Positions 27,132 through 37,525 of a stretch of 64,000 nucleotides of DNA are shown in pieces (positions within the stretch are counted from its first letter, which is position 1; every line of letters starts with the position of its first letter). The stretch comes from Thiotrichales bacterium 19S9-11 (GTDB taxonomy: Bacteria > Pseudomonadota > Gammaproteobacteria > Francisellales > Francisellaceae): NCBI GenBank assembly GCA_021713395.1, contig JAKJJT010000001.1:372001-436000 (forward strand). Direction: 5' to 3'. Below the pieces are notes generated by a model, which did not search any database, had not been told where the DNA came from, and saw nothing but the letters and a program-made list of their open reading frames with translations. Both the position numbers and the translations under genes were made by a program.

Positions 27132-27737
27132 ATGGCTGTTTTAGTTGGGCGTCAGGCACCAGATTTTACAGCGCCAGCAGTCACTGGTAATGGTGAAATT
27201 GTTGAAACATTGAACTTTAATCAAGCACGTGGTGGTAAGCTTGCAATTATTGTGTTTTATCCACTAGATTTTACGTTTGTTTGTCCATCAGAACTAATTG
27301 CTTTAGATCGACGTGTTGACCAATTAAAATCATTAGGTGTTGAGGTTTTTGCGGTGTCTATTGATTCACACTTTACACATAATGCGTGGAGAAATACGCC
27401 GATAAATCAAGGTGGTATTGGTGAGGTGAAGTATACAATGGTTGCAGATATTGATCATAGTATTGTTAAAGCATATGGTGTTGAACACCCTCAAGTAGGT
27501 GTTGCTTTTCGTGGTTCGTTTTTAATAGATCAGGATGGTATTGTTAGACATCAGGTGATTAATGATCTACCATTAGGCAGAAACATGGATGAGCTAGTTA
27601 GAATGGTTGAAGCACTTCAATTTCACCAAGAACATGGCGAAGTTTGTCCAGCAGGATGGAATAAAGGTGATAAAGGAATGACCGCATCACCAGAAGGCGT
27701 TGCAAGCTACTTGAAAAGCAATGCTGAAGAGCTTTAA
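27132..27737 (+). CDS. Typical 2-Cys peroxiredoxin (AhpC/Prx1 family)
   Basis: Thiol peroxidase removing hydrogen peroxide and organic peroxides in the cytosol. From the ATG at 27132 the protein has 201 residues. The upstream in-frame ATG at 27126 directly abuts the AGGAG ribosome site and is therefore unlikely. The peroxidatic cysteine is C51 in DFTFVCPSE; the resolving cysteine is in GEVCPAGWNKGDKGM near residue 172, the Prx1/AhpC1-like arrangement. The C-terminal SYLKSNAEEL extends past it. The gene stands alone with its own promoter; no ahpF or trxB gene is nearby, so the reductant is unknown. Confidence 0.95.
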   Translation: MAVLVGRQAPDFTAPAVTGNGEIVETLNFNQARGGKLAIIVFYPLDFTFVCPSELIALDRRVDQLKSLGVEVFAVSIDSHFTHNAWRNTPINQGGIGEVKYTMVADIDHSIVKAYGVEHPQVGVAFRGSFLIDQDGIVRHQVINDLPLGRNMDELVRMVEALQFHQEHGEVCPAGWNKGDKGMTASPEGVASYLKSNAEEL

Positions 27738-27926
27738 TTTAAGTTTAAATTTTAATTATTTTAATTCTGTTTTATCGTAATAAAATAGAGCGTTTAAAAC
27801 AAAGGATTTGGTGACAAAAACGTTAATATCACAAAAAAATAACTAATTAATGTAATTCAGCTTGCATTTTATAAAGTTATTAACTAAGTTAGGTGGTGTT
27901 AATGCGGCAAAAACGTCAATTTTCGC

Positions 27927-27955
27927 TTGAAATTGAAATATCTGACGCATAGAAT
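27927..27955 (+). promoter_or_regulatory. Predicted sigma-70 promoter of LbtU-like porin gene
   Basis: TTGAAA at 27927-27932 and TAGAAT at 27950-27955 with a 17-base spacer match 5 of 6 consensus positions each. This is one of the best promoters in the window. It leaves a leader of about 55 bases before the GTG start at 28017. No clear Fur box overlaps it. Confidence 0.6.
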
Positions 27956-28016
27956 CAGTTATCAAATCAAAAGAAGACTTTTGGTTAACTTTAAATAAAA
28001 AATGAGGAGAAAGGAC

Positions 28017-29426
28017 GTGAGAGTAAAAACAATTGTTACTGCGTTGACTGCCGGTATGATTGTTTCAGGATCAGCAATGGCAGCATCATCTGATGTGGAT
28101 GCAAAAATTGCGAACCTACAACAACAACTTCAGCAACTTCAAGCACAAGTGAATGGTAATTCTGGTTCTATGAAGTCAGGGAATGGAATGAGTGGAGTGT
28201 CTTTTGTAAAATATGATGCAAATTACTCTCAAAAAATGTTAAACAACCAAGACTCAGGCATTGACCGTGAATTAGATATATTGAAAGCACGTCAAAGTGG
28301 CCAGTTAACATCAAACTCAATCTATCTTGGTGGTAAAGGCGAGGTTCAGGCAGTTTATCGTCGTATGGGTTCTGTTGGTGCAGGTAATTCAAATGCAACA
28401 GGTAATGCTGAACTTAAGACAAGTAATACAACTTCAATTAATCTTCCTTATGCGAATGTTATCTTTACATCAACAATTGGTGATTGGATTAGTGGTTATG
28501 CAAATCTATCTGTAACAAACCCGGTAACGCATGATGTCGTACTTCCAGATGCCTACTTTGTTTTAGGTAATCTAGATAAAAGCCCACTTTATATGTGGGG
28601 TGGTGAGAAGACTGTCGACTTTGGTGGCTATGATATGGTTAATACTTATATCCCAACGCTATCTCGTGCGGCATTCTTAGCGCAAGCAGGCCAAGTTGGT
28701 TTTGGTTTCCATAAAATGGGCTTAACAACAACGATTACATTAATGAATGGTTCTGGCTTAAGCGACACTAATACATCAAACCAAGGCAGCACAAGCGCAA
28801 TCAGTAACTTTGCTGCAAATGTTAAATTTGAGCAAACAACAGATGGTAACTTCACTTATCATATGGGTGCAGGCTACATTAATGGTACAGGCTTCCATGG
28901 TGATTTAAATAGTGATCGTGTTGGTGCTTGGACTACGTTTGGTGGTATTGATGTTGCTGGCTTAAAAGTCATGTTTGACTACACTATGACAACTGCTTCA
29001 GTCCGTGGTATTAATACATCTGCGGATGTAACTTCTGGTGCGGTTACAGGTGGTGTTAGTGGACTTGATCCAAGAACTGCTTCAACATTAACAAATGGTA
29101 CTAGCTTATATAGCTTGCCATGGATTCTTGGTTATACTGGCCAAATGACAAGTGCATTTGACTCAGGTAAAGTTGTACAATCTTGGGCAGTTAATACATC
29201 TTATAGCATGCCTATGATGGGTCATGATACCACTTTCTTTGGTAGCTATAGCCAGTTGTATCAAGATGGCGATAACAATATGTATCAGTTTACAGTTGGT
29301 GCTCGCACAAATGTTATTGATACATTATGGGTGGGATTAAACTATAACGTTGCTAGTGGTAAGCTTAATGCTAAATCTCTACAAACGTCTAACATCATCA
29401 TGGGAGATGCAACTGTATACTTCTAA
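28017..29426 (+). CDS. LbtU-like outer membrane siderophore porin
   Basis: Beta-barrel outer membrane protein of about 469 residues. The preferred start is GTG at 28017, because GAGGAGAAAGG directly precedes it; the ATG at 28002 lies upstream of that ribosome site. The signal peptide ends SGSAMA near residue 22. A Gln-rich coiled-coil segment (KIANLQQQLQQLQAQVNG) follows, then a large aromatic/glycine-rich barrel ending in VYF, a typical barrel C-terminus. This plan matches LbtU-type siderophore porins of Legionella and related Francisella proteins. The ligand is unknown. It is monocistronic with a strong promoter and terminator, as expected for an abundant protein. Confidence 0.75.
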   Translation: MRVKTIVTALTAGMIVSGSAMAASSDVDAKIANLQQQLQQLQAQVNGNSGSMKSGNGMSGVSFVKYDANYSQKMLNNQDSGIDRELDILKARQSGQLTSNSIYLGGKGEVQAVYRRMGSVGAGNSNATGNAELKTSNTTSINLPYANVIFTSTIGDWISGYANLSVTNPVTHDVVLPDAYFVLGNLDKSPLYMWGGEKTVDFGGYDMVNTYIPTLSRAAFLAQAGQVGFGFHKMGLTTTITLMNGSGLSDTNTSNQGSTSAISNFAANVKFEQTTDGNFTYHMGAGYINGTGFHGDLNSDRVGAWTTFGGIDVAGLKVMFDYTMTTASVRGINTSADVTSGAVTGGVSGLDPRTASTLTNGTSLYSLPWILGYTGQMTSAFDSGKVVQSWAVNTSYSMPMMGHDTTFFGSYSQLYQDGDNNMYQFTVGARTNVIDTLWVGLNYNVASGKLNAKSLQTSNIIMGDATVYF

Positions 29427-29472
29427 TTTTATTAGAGATACAGATAGCATTAAACCTGTTATTTCATATATC

Positions 29473-29505
29473 AAAAGCCACTACCAAAGTGGCTTTTTTA
29501 TTTTT
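29473..29505 (+). terminator. Rho-independent terminator after LbtU-like gene
   Basis: AAAAGCCAC (29473-29481) pairs with GTGGCTTTT (29489-29497) around TACCAAA, followed by a T-rich tail. It is the clearest terminator in the window and lies 47 bases after the porin stop codon. Confidence 0.9.
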
Positions 29506-29567
29506 AACTCATCCTTAAATTCATGTATACTGCTTTTAAAAATATAAAACAATACATGAGTAGCTTT

Positions 29568-30383
29568 ATGGATTATTATCAATTTGCACTAGATGAAATT
29601 CAACATATAATAGGCACATTTAAGCCTAAAATTGGTATTATATTAGGCTCCGGCTTAGGACCTTTTGCCAATCAAATAGATGTTGTGGCAAAAATTCCTT
29701 ATCAATCATTAGATGGTTTTTTTGTCTCTAGTGTTGAAGGTCATGCGGGGGAATATATTATTGGTTATTATCAGGGTATTGAAGTTATTTGTATGAATGG
29801 GCGTGTTCATTTATATGAAGGTGCAAAGTTTCAGGAAGTTGCCTTGCCTGTAAGAGTAATGCATGGCTTGGGTATAAAGCATTTGATTGTAACAGGTGCA
29901 GCAGGCTCTCTAAATCCTGATTATAAACCAGGTGATGTCATTATGATAAAGGATCATATTAATCTACAGCCGGGTAATCCACTAGTTGGAGCAAATGATG
30001 AACGCTTTGGCCCGCGTTTTGTACCAATGGAAGAAGCGTATGATAAAAAAACGAGAGATCTATTTAAAAAAATTGCAAAAGAAGATGGTTATGTGCTGCC
30101 AGAAGGTGTTTATCTAGCAGTGCTAGGACCTTCATTTGAAACGCCAGCAGAAATACGCGCATTTAGACTTTTAGGGGCAGATGTTGTTGCGATGTCAGTT
30201 GTTCCGGAGGTTATTGTTGCGCGTCATTGTGGGCTTAAAGTTTCAGGTTTTGCTGCTGTCACTAATATGGCTTCAGGTATAACAGATGAACCAATTATTC
30301 ATGAAGATGTTTTAGTCTATGGCAATAAAGCAAGTCATCGACTAGTTAAGTTAGTTGGCAAAGGAATAAAAAGCTTAGCTTAA
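29568..30383 (+). CDS. punA: Purine nucleoside phosphorylase (PunA/XapA type)
   Basis: Phosphorolyses purine nucleosides to base and ribose 1-phosphate in nucleotide salvage. IGIILGSGLGPFA near residues 20-32, GHAGEYIIGYYQG near residue 56, GRVHLYEG near residue 77, and GPSFETPAEIRAFRLLGADVVAMSVVPEVIVARHCG near residues 185-220 are diagnostic of the trimeric PNP family. The frame is open from 29523, but a TATACT -10-like element at 29525-29530 lies on that ATG. I therefore prefer the ATG at 29568 (271 residues, close to the usual 270-280); 29556 is an alternative. No strong ribosome site is seen for any of them. Confidence 0.93.
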   Translation: MDYYQFALDEIQHIIGTFKPKIGIILGSGLGPFANQIDVVAKIPYQSLDGFFVSSVEGHAGEYIIGYYQGIEVICMNGRVHLYEGAKFQEVALPVRVMHGLGIKHLIVTGAAGSLNPDYKPGDVIMIKDHINLQPGNPLVGANDERFGPRFVPMEEAYDKKTRDLFKKIAKEDGYVLPEGVYLAVLGPSFETPAEIRAFRLLGADVVAMSVVPEVIVARHCGLKVSGFAAVTNMASGITDEPIIHEDVLVYGNKASHRLVKLVGKGIKSLA

Positions 30384-30437
30384 TTGAAGTATTAACGCTA
30401 AAAATAGAGTAAATGAATAAAGAGGATTATGGTTTAT

Positions 30438-31166
30438 ATGGAAGTGCGGCAAATATTTTTAGATACAGAAACCAGTGGTTTTGAGTTTAAAGATGGGCAT
30501 CGTATTATTGAGTTTGGTGCAGTTGAAGCAATTGATCGAAAATTAACGGGTAAAACATTACACTTTTATTTTAAGCCTGATATTGAAATAGAGTCAGGAG
30601 CATTTGAGGTTCATGGTATTTCAAATGAGCGTCTTGAAAATGAACCTTTATTTGAAGAAAAAGTCAGTGAAATTATGACGTTTCTAACGGATGCTGAAAT
30701 TATTATTCATAATGCAGGTTTTGATGTTCCTTTTATTAATTATGAGCTTGGTCGGTTATCTGAAAATCACTGGGGTAAGCTTGATGAGTATTGCCAGATA
30801 ACAGATAGCTTATATTTAGCAAGGCGAAAATATCCAGGTCAAAGAAACTCGCTAGATGCTTTATGCAAGCGCTTTATGATTGATAACTCTGAGCGATCAT
30901 TACATGGCGCATTATTAGATGCAGAATTATTGGCAAAAGTTTATTTTGCTATGACTGGAGGTCAGACCAAGCTTGCATTAAATGAAGATAATAAGATAAA
31001 AGAAAATCAAGATGAAAATATTAATAAATCATATAAAAACTTAAATTTAAAAGTACTTGATATATCAGATGAAGCATCGCAAAAGCATCAAAAATATCTT
31101 GAATTACTAAATAAAAAATCAAAACAGCAAAATTTATGGCACCAGCTTGAAAATAATCAGGAATGA
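30438..31166 (+). CDS. dnaQ: DNA polymerase III epsilon subunit (3'-5' proofreading)
   Basis: Proofreading exonuclease of the replicative polymerase. Three exonuclease motifs are visible: Exo I FLDTETSGFEFKDGHRIIEFGAVE near residues 6-30, Exo II IIHNAGFDVPFINYEL near residues 91-106, and Exo III HGALLDAELLAKVYF near residues 155-170. The Lys/Asn-rich C-terminal part (about residues 180-242) is the polymerase-binding tail. The frame is open from an ATG at 30429, only 2 bases after AGAGGA; the ATG at 30438 gives the family N-terminus MEVRQIFLDTET. The stop overlaps an ATG in the ATGA at 31163. Confidence 0.95.
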   Translation: MEVRQIFLDTETSGFEFKDGHRIIEFGAVEAIDRKLTGKTLHFYFKPDIEIESGAFEVHGISNERLENEPLFEEKVSEIMTFLTDAEIIIHNAGFDVPFINYELGRLSENHWGKLDEYCQITDSLYLARRKYPGQRNSLDALCKRFMIDNSERSLHGALLDAELLAKVYFAMTGGQTKLALNEDNKIKENQDENINKSYKNLNLKVLDISDEASQKHQKYLELLNKKSKQQNLWHQLENNQE

Positions 31167-31198
31167 TTGTAGCTAAGTTAAGGATAGGGAGATTCAAA

Positions 31199-31618
31199 GT
31201 GCAAGGTTTAAGTATTACACAGCTAGTAATGGGACAGAAAGCATCATTTAGTAAAACAGTTTCAGAAGCAGATATTTATATGTTTGCAGGAGTTAGTGGT
31301 GATTTTAATCCAGCGCATATTAATCAAGAAGCAGCAGAGGCAAGTCGTTTTAAACAACGAATTGCCCATGGCGTCTTAACGGCAAGTTTTATTTCAACTG
31401 TTATTGGTATGCATTTACCTGGGCCTGGTAGTATTTATTTAGAGCAGTCACTGAAATTTAAAGCGCCTGTTTTTATTGGTGATACAATTAAAGCGACAGT
31501 TGAAGTCATAGAGCTTATATTAGAAAAAAACAAAGTATGTTTAAAAACGATTTGTATAAATCAAAAAGGGATAGTTGTATTAGAAGGAGAAGCATTGGTG
31601 ATGCCTCCTAAAGTTTAA
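31199..31618 (+). CDS. MaoC/PhaJ-like (R)-specific enoyl-CoA hydratase
   Basis: Hotdog-fold hydratase acting on trans-2-enoyl-CoA. The catalytic signature is clear in FAGVSGDFNPAHIN (Asp/His pair) and RIAHGVLTASFISTVIG. The upstream in-frame ATG at 31163 lies inside the dnaQ stop. The preferred start is GTG at 31199, with AGGGAG 6 bases before it, giving MQGLSITQLVMGQ and about 139 residues, the normal length of PhaJ (about 135). It may supply 3-hydroxyacyl-CoA from beta-oxidation or take part in fatty-acid metabolism. No polyhydroxyalkanoate synthase gene is visible in the window. Co-transcribed with dnaQ. Confidence 0.88.
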   Translation: MQGLSITQLVMGQKASFSKTVSEADIYMFAGVSGDFNPAHINQEAAEASRFKQRIAHGVLTASFISTVIGMHLPGPGSIYLEQSLKFKAPVFIGDTIKATVEVIELILEKNKVCLKTICINQKGIVVLEGEALVMPPKV

Positions 31619-31726
31619 ATTGCATTGTTATTTTTTCTTATGATGTTTGGTGATTTATACAGGTATCTAAGGCCATTTTCTGTTAAAATATGATCATTGC
31701 TGATTTTGTAAGTATGCTTGTCCTAA

Positions 31727-34180
<2,454 letters not shown>

Positions 34181-34210
34181 TAACGTTTATTTGTTGAATT
34201 AAGAAATAAG

Positions 34211-34969
34211 ATGCCCGCTGATTTAAGTGTTATTTTAATTGTAAAAAATGAGCAGCGAGATATTAAGCGCTGCCTTGAATCTGTTCAGTGGGCAGATGAA
34301 ATCATTATTGTTGATTCAGGAAGTACAGATCAGACATTATCTATTGCAAAAAATTATACTAATAAAATTTTTCTTCATGATTGGCAAGGTTATGGAAGAC
34401 AAAAGCAATATGCATTGTCAAAAGCAACAAAGTCTTGGGTGTTATCACTTGATGCGGATGAGGTAGTAACAGAAGCATTAAAAAATGAGATTTTAGGTTT
34501 ATTCCATAATTTTGAAGAACAAGATCATGACGCCTTTCAAATTCCATTTCAATCATATTTTTTAGACCAACCCGTTAAGCATGGTGACTGGAAAGGTGAA
34601 AAACACATTCGGCTATTTAAGAGACAAAAAGGTTCTTTTGATCAAGCTGAGCTTCATGAAAATCTTATTATTCAAGGAAAGATAGGTAAGCTTAAGGGTA
34701 GAATAGATCATTACTCTTACGCTAACTTAGAAGATGTGCTTGATAAATTAAGCCGCTATGCTATTGCAGGTGCTAAGGCTAGATATAACCAAGGTAAAAA
34801 GTCTTCATTTTTTTATGCATGGTTTAAGTCAAAGTGGGCATTTTTTCGAAGCTATGTTATTAAGCTTGGCTTTTTAGATGGTAAGATTGGCTTTATATTA
34901 GCTTATTATATTGCTGATTATACATTCTATCGTTATGTCAAGTTAATAGAAATGAATAAAGTGCGCTAA
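34211..34969 (+). CDS. waaE: Glycosyltransferase family 2 (WaaE/KdtX-like)
   Basis: Cytoplasmic GT2 enzyme of 252 residues. VILIVKNEQRDIKRCLESVQWADEIIIVDSGSTD at residues 7-40 and LSLDADEVV near residue 76 (the DxD metal site) are typical of the WaaE/LgtF group, which add a beta-linked glucose to heptose of the LPS core. QVPFQSYFLDQ-like and HGDWKGEKHIRLFKR segments near residues 110-140 are also usual for this group. The gene follows gyrB by 30 bases; a polysaccharide deacetylase gene follows after 32. The acceptor sugar is inferred from family only. Confidence 0.88.
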   Translation: MPADLSVILIVKNEQRDIKRCLESVQWADEIIIVDSGSTDQTLSIAKNYTNKIFLHDWQGYGRQKQYALSKATKSWVLSLDADEVVTEALKNEILGLFHNFEEQDHDAFQIPFQSYFLDQPVKHGDWKGEKHIRLFKRQKGSFDQAELHENLIIQGKIGKLKGRIDHYSYANLEDVLDKLSRYAIAGAKARYNQGKKSSFFYAWFKSKWAFFRSYVIKLGFLDGKIGFILAYYIADYTFYRYVKLIEMNKVR

Positions 34970-35001
34970 TTATTTAACGATTAAAAGGTGTTTACGATTT
35001 T

Positions 35002-35733
35002 ATGCTCCTGGTATTGATGTTTCATAAAGTCACAGAGCCGTCAGACTGTTTGGCACAGTTCGAGACTTTTTTGCTTTATTTAAAATCAAAATATTCATTT
35101 GTATTGCCAGGAGACAAATTACCATTTCATCAGCTATCTATATGTTTAACTTTTGATGATGCATACGCAGATTTTTATTTTAAGGTTTACCCGCTATTAA
35201 AAAAGCATAAAATTCCAGCAATTGTTGCAGTGCCAACGGCTTATATTATTGACTCAACTAACTGCTCCTCTGATAAGCGTATGGATATTATACAATCACA
35301 AGCAATGCAAGGTGATAATTATTTAAATGCACCATTTTGTACTTGGGAAGAGTTAAGAGAAATTTCTCAAAGTCCCTGGGTTAAAATAGCCTCTCACCAT
35401 CATAGTCATATGAGTGTCAAAGATCCAAACTTTGACCTATCTAAAGAAATGATAAATTCAAAAAAAATACTTGAAAAAAAGCTTGAAACTCCTATTGATA
35501 CATTAGTTTATCCATATGGTCATTACTTAAAACAGACACATCAAAAAGCATGCGATATTTATCGCTATATTATGCGTATTAGCTATGCTAGTAATTTTAG
35601 CTGGGGTGGGAAGAATCAATTAATTTATAGAGTTAATGCAGACCCATTTTGGATTCAAAATAAAATAATTAGTTTAGGTGATCAGTTTAAATGGTTCTTA
35701 AAGTTTTGTAATAATAGATTAAGAGGCAGATAG
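35002..35733 (+). CDS. Polysaccharide deacetylase (CE4/NodB-like)
   Basis: Predicted metal-dependent N-deacetylase of 243 residues acting on a surface glycan. The NodB motif 1 reads LTFDDAYADFY near residues 49-59; motif 2 is SHHHSHMS near residues 132-139, replacing the common H-S-x-x-H; the YPYGHY stretch near residue 172 is motif 3. No signal peptide is evident (MLLVLMFHKVTEP), so it may act in the cytosol on a lipid-linked sugar. Between two glycosyltransferase genes it most likely modifies LPS core or a related glycan. The start at 35002 is preceded by AAGGTG. A hairpin terminator follows. Confidence 0.85.
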   Translation: MLLVLMFHKVTEPSDCLAQFETFLLYLKSKYSFVLPGDKLPFHQLSICLTFDDAYADFYFKVYPLLKKHKIPAIVAVPTAYIIDSTNCSSDKRMDIIQSQAMQGDNYLNAPFCTWEELREISQSPWVKIASHHHSHMSVKDPNFDLSKEMINSKKILEKKLETPIDTLVYPYGHYLKQTHQKACDIYRYIMRISYASNFSWGGKNQLIYRVNADPFWIQNKIISLGDQFKWFLKFCNNRLRGR

Positions 35734-35735
35734 TA

Positions 35736-35773
35736 CCTTAGCTTTATTGTCTAAGGGAAGTTTCTTTTTTTTT
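35736..35773 (+). terminator. Probable terminator after deacetylase gene
   Basis: CCTTAG (35736-35741) pairs with CTAAGG (35751-35756) around a 9-base loop, and a T-rich tract starts 4 bases later. The stem is short. The T-tract also encodes the Lys-rich C-terminus of the convergent glycosyltransferase on the minus strand. Confidence 0.5.
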
Positions 35774-36853
35774 AAGTAAGTGATAATAAATATCTAAAAT
35801 TTGTTTAACCATCGCTTGCTTTGAGAAGTGCTCAAGTACGTAGCCTCGAGCTTTAGTCTGATATATTTTTTGTTTCTCAGGGTGATCAATTAAATCTTTT
35901 AGCGTTAAAACCCAGTCATCTACTTTGCCGTTTTCAAGTAGAATAAAGTTATCATTATGATATAAGTCAGTAATACTGCCAACATCGGTTGCAAGTACAA
36001 CTTTTTCCATCAAAAGCGCTTGCATAACAGACTGAGATACACCTTCTTTACCATCAGAGCATGACATAACAAAGTCAAAAGCAGGTAGGACTGTTTCAGG
36101 GTTTTTAACATAACCTAGCATTGTTACTCGATCAGAGAGTTCATTTTCAATGATTTGTTTTTCTGTGCCTTTTTTATTTGGACCGTCACCAGCAAGTACT
36201 ACTTTAATATTATAGCCAAGATCAACAAGTTTTTTAGCACACTCTAGTAGGCGATCATGGCGTTTCCAGCCACGTAAAACAGCCACCATGCCGATAACAA
36301 TATCATCATCTTTTAAGCCAAGTTGCTCTCGTTGTGCTTTTCTGTCAAAATAACTCGGGTTGAAGCGGTCAGGGTCAATGCCTGTAGGAATTGATTTTAT
36401 TTTATCTGGATTGACCTTTGTATGAAGAATCATATTCTTTCTAACAGACTCACCAGTTGTAATTACATAGTCTGCAATTCGGTTCATAATGGATGTTTTT
36501 TTATTTATAACTGATAGATGTCGGGTGCGAATAAATTTAGCACCAGCAAGTTTTGCTGCAATGCCACCAACAAGAGTATCCTTGCTGCTATGTGTATTAA
36601 CAATATCTATTTTTTGATCTTTAATTAATGTTCTAAGGCCAAGTAATGTTTTAAGATCATAGTTTCCTGTAAATGGGAAATTAAATGTCGGTATATTATT
36701 TGCCCTAGCGTGATGATTAATATTAGAGTGCGAAGTACAAGCAATCATAACATTGATACCAGCTTCACGCATAGCAAGCATCTCATTTAATATTCGGATT
36801 TCTTGGCCTCCCCAGCCGTCAGCCCATTCCGTATGTAAAACATGGATATCCAT
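35744..36853 (-). CDS. Glycosyltransferase family 4
   Basis: GT-B fold glycosyltransferase of 369 residues. The N-terminal domain begins MDIHVLHTEWADGWGGQEIRILNEM with the Gly-Gly nucleotide/acceptor loop. The C-terminal domain shows VAVLRGWKRHDRLLECAKKL near residue 193, VVLAGDGPNKK near residue 219, and the retaining-type motif SDGKEGVSQSVMQALLM near residues 265-281, where GT4 enzymes usually carry E-x7-E (here E then Q-A). Probably transfers a hexose or heptose to LPS core or another surface glycan. It converges with the deacetylase gene 10 bases away and is itself alone on the minus strand. Confidence 0.88.
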   Translation of the reverse strand: MDIHVLHTEWADGWGGQEIRILNEMLAMREAGINVMIACTSHSNINHHARANNIPTFNFPFTGNYDLKTLLGLRTLIKDQKIDIVNTHSSKDTLVGGIAAKLAGAKFIRTRHLSVINKKTSIMNRIADYVITTGESVRKNMILHTKVNPDKIKSIPTGIDPDRFNPSYFDRKAQREQLGLKDDDIVIGMVAVLRGWKRHDRLLECAKKLVDLGYNIKVVLAGDGPNKKGTEKQIIENELSDRVTMLGYVKNPETVLPAFDFVMSCSDGKEGVSQSVMQALLMEKVVLATDVGSITDLYHNDNFILLENGKVDDWVLTLKDLIDHPEKQKIYQTKARGYVLEHFSKQAMVKQILDIYYHLLKKKETSLRQ

Positions 36854-36935
36854 ATATTTAAATCCTAAGCACTCAGTTTAAATTTTCAATGCTAATACTA
36901 ACAGGAGTCATATTTCCTGTAAATCATCTATAGGC

Positions 36936-37418
36936 CTAGGGGGAATTTTTAAATTGACCATGTTTAGCTAAAAACTTGGTTAAAGCATCTTTGAGTTTTT
37001 TCTTTTTTGTTTTTTTGCACACATCACTTAACTTATCTGATGCATCAATTGAAATATGATCTGGTATATCAATTTGTTTTTTAGGCAATAATTTTTCTTT
37101 TTTTTCCATTGGTTCAAAGAAAAGTTTAATGTTAATAGATAGTAAATCACAAAACTCACGTTGCTGTCTTAGTTGTTTTAGAATTTCACTGCGTTGCATA
37201 TGAAATCTAGCGATAATGCTTTGACTTTCTGTGCCTAATAAAAGGTTTGAGTTTTCATAGCTTAAAACTTTTATGTGTTCAAATAGAGGAATTTTAAGTT
37301 GATTTAGCTGATCTTGAGCATGGTTTATTTTTTTTGATTTTTGAGCTAACCTGCTTAAAAAATTTTCTCTTTTTATCAGATTATTTAATGTGTTAAGGTT
37401 TGTTTTTTTAAATTTCAT
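36936..37418 (-). CDS. dciA: DUF721/DciA-family protein, putative helicase loader
   Basis: A 160-residue protein with a KH-like DUF721 domain at about residues 30-105 (LNQLKIPLFEHIKVLSYENSNLLLG then SQSIIARFHMQRSEILKQL). The C-terminal half is Lys-rich and probably disordered. DciA loads the DnaB helicase in bacteria without DnaC or DnaI. The gene is divergent from secA with a 107-base gap, a placement common in gammaproteobacteria that lack secM. No dnaC appears in the window, but only the full genome could exclude one. Confidence 0.8.
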   Translation of the reverse strand: MKFKKTNLNTLNNLIKRENFLSRLAQKSKKINHAQDQLNQLKIPLFEHIKVLSYENSNLLLGTESQSIIARFHMQRSEILKQLRQQREFCDLLSINIKLFFEPMEKKEKLLPKKQIDIPDHISIDASDKLSDVCKKTKKKKLKDALTKFLAKHGQFKNSP

Positions 37419-37525
37419 AGGTAAAAGATCATTTAGTTATGCTTCAACTTAGATTATACTTGAGGCTATTTGAAATTAGTATACGAAATTGTATATGTTA
37501 GAACATTAATAGGGTAAGTTAAATT

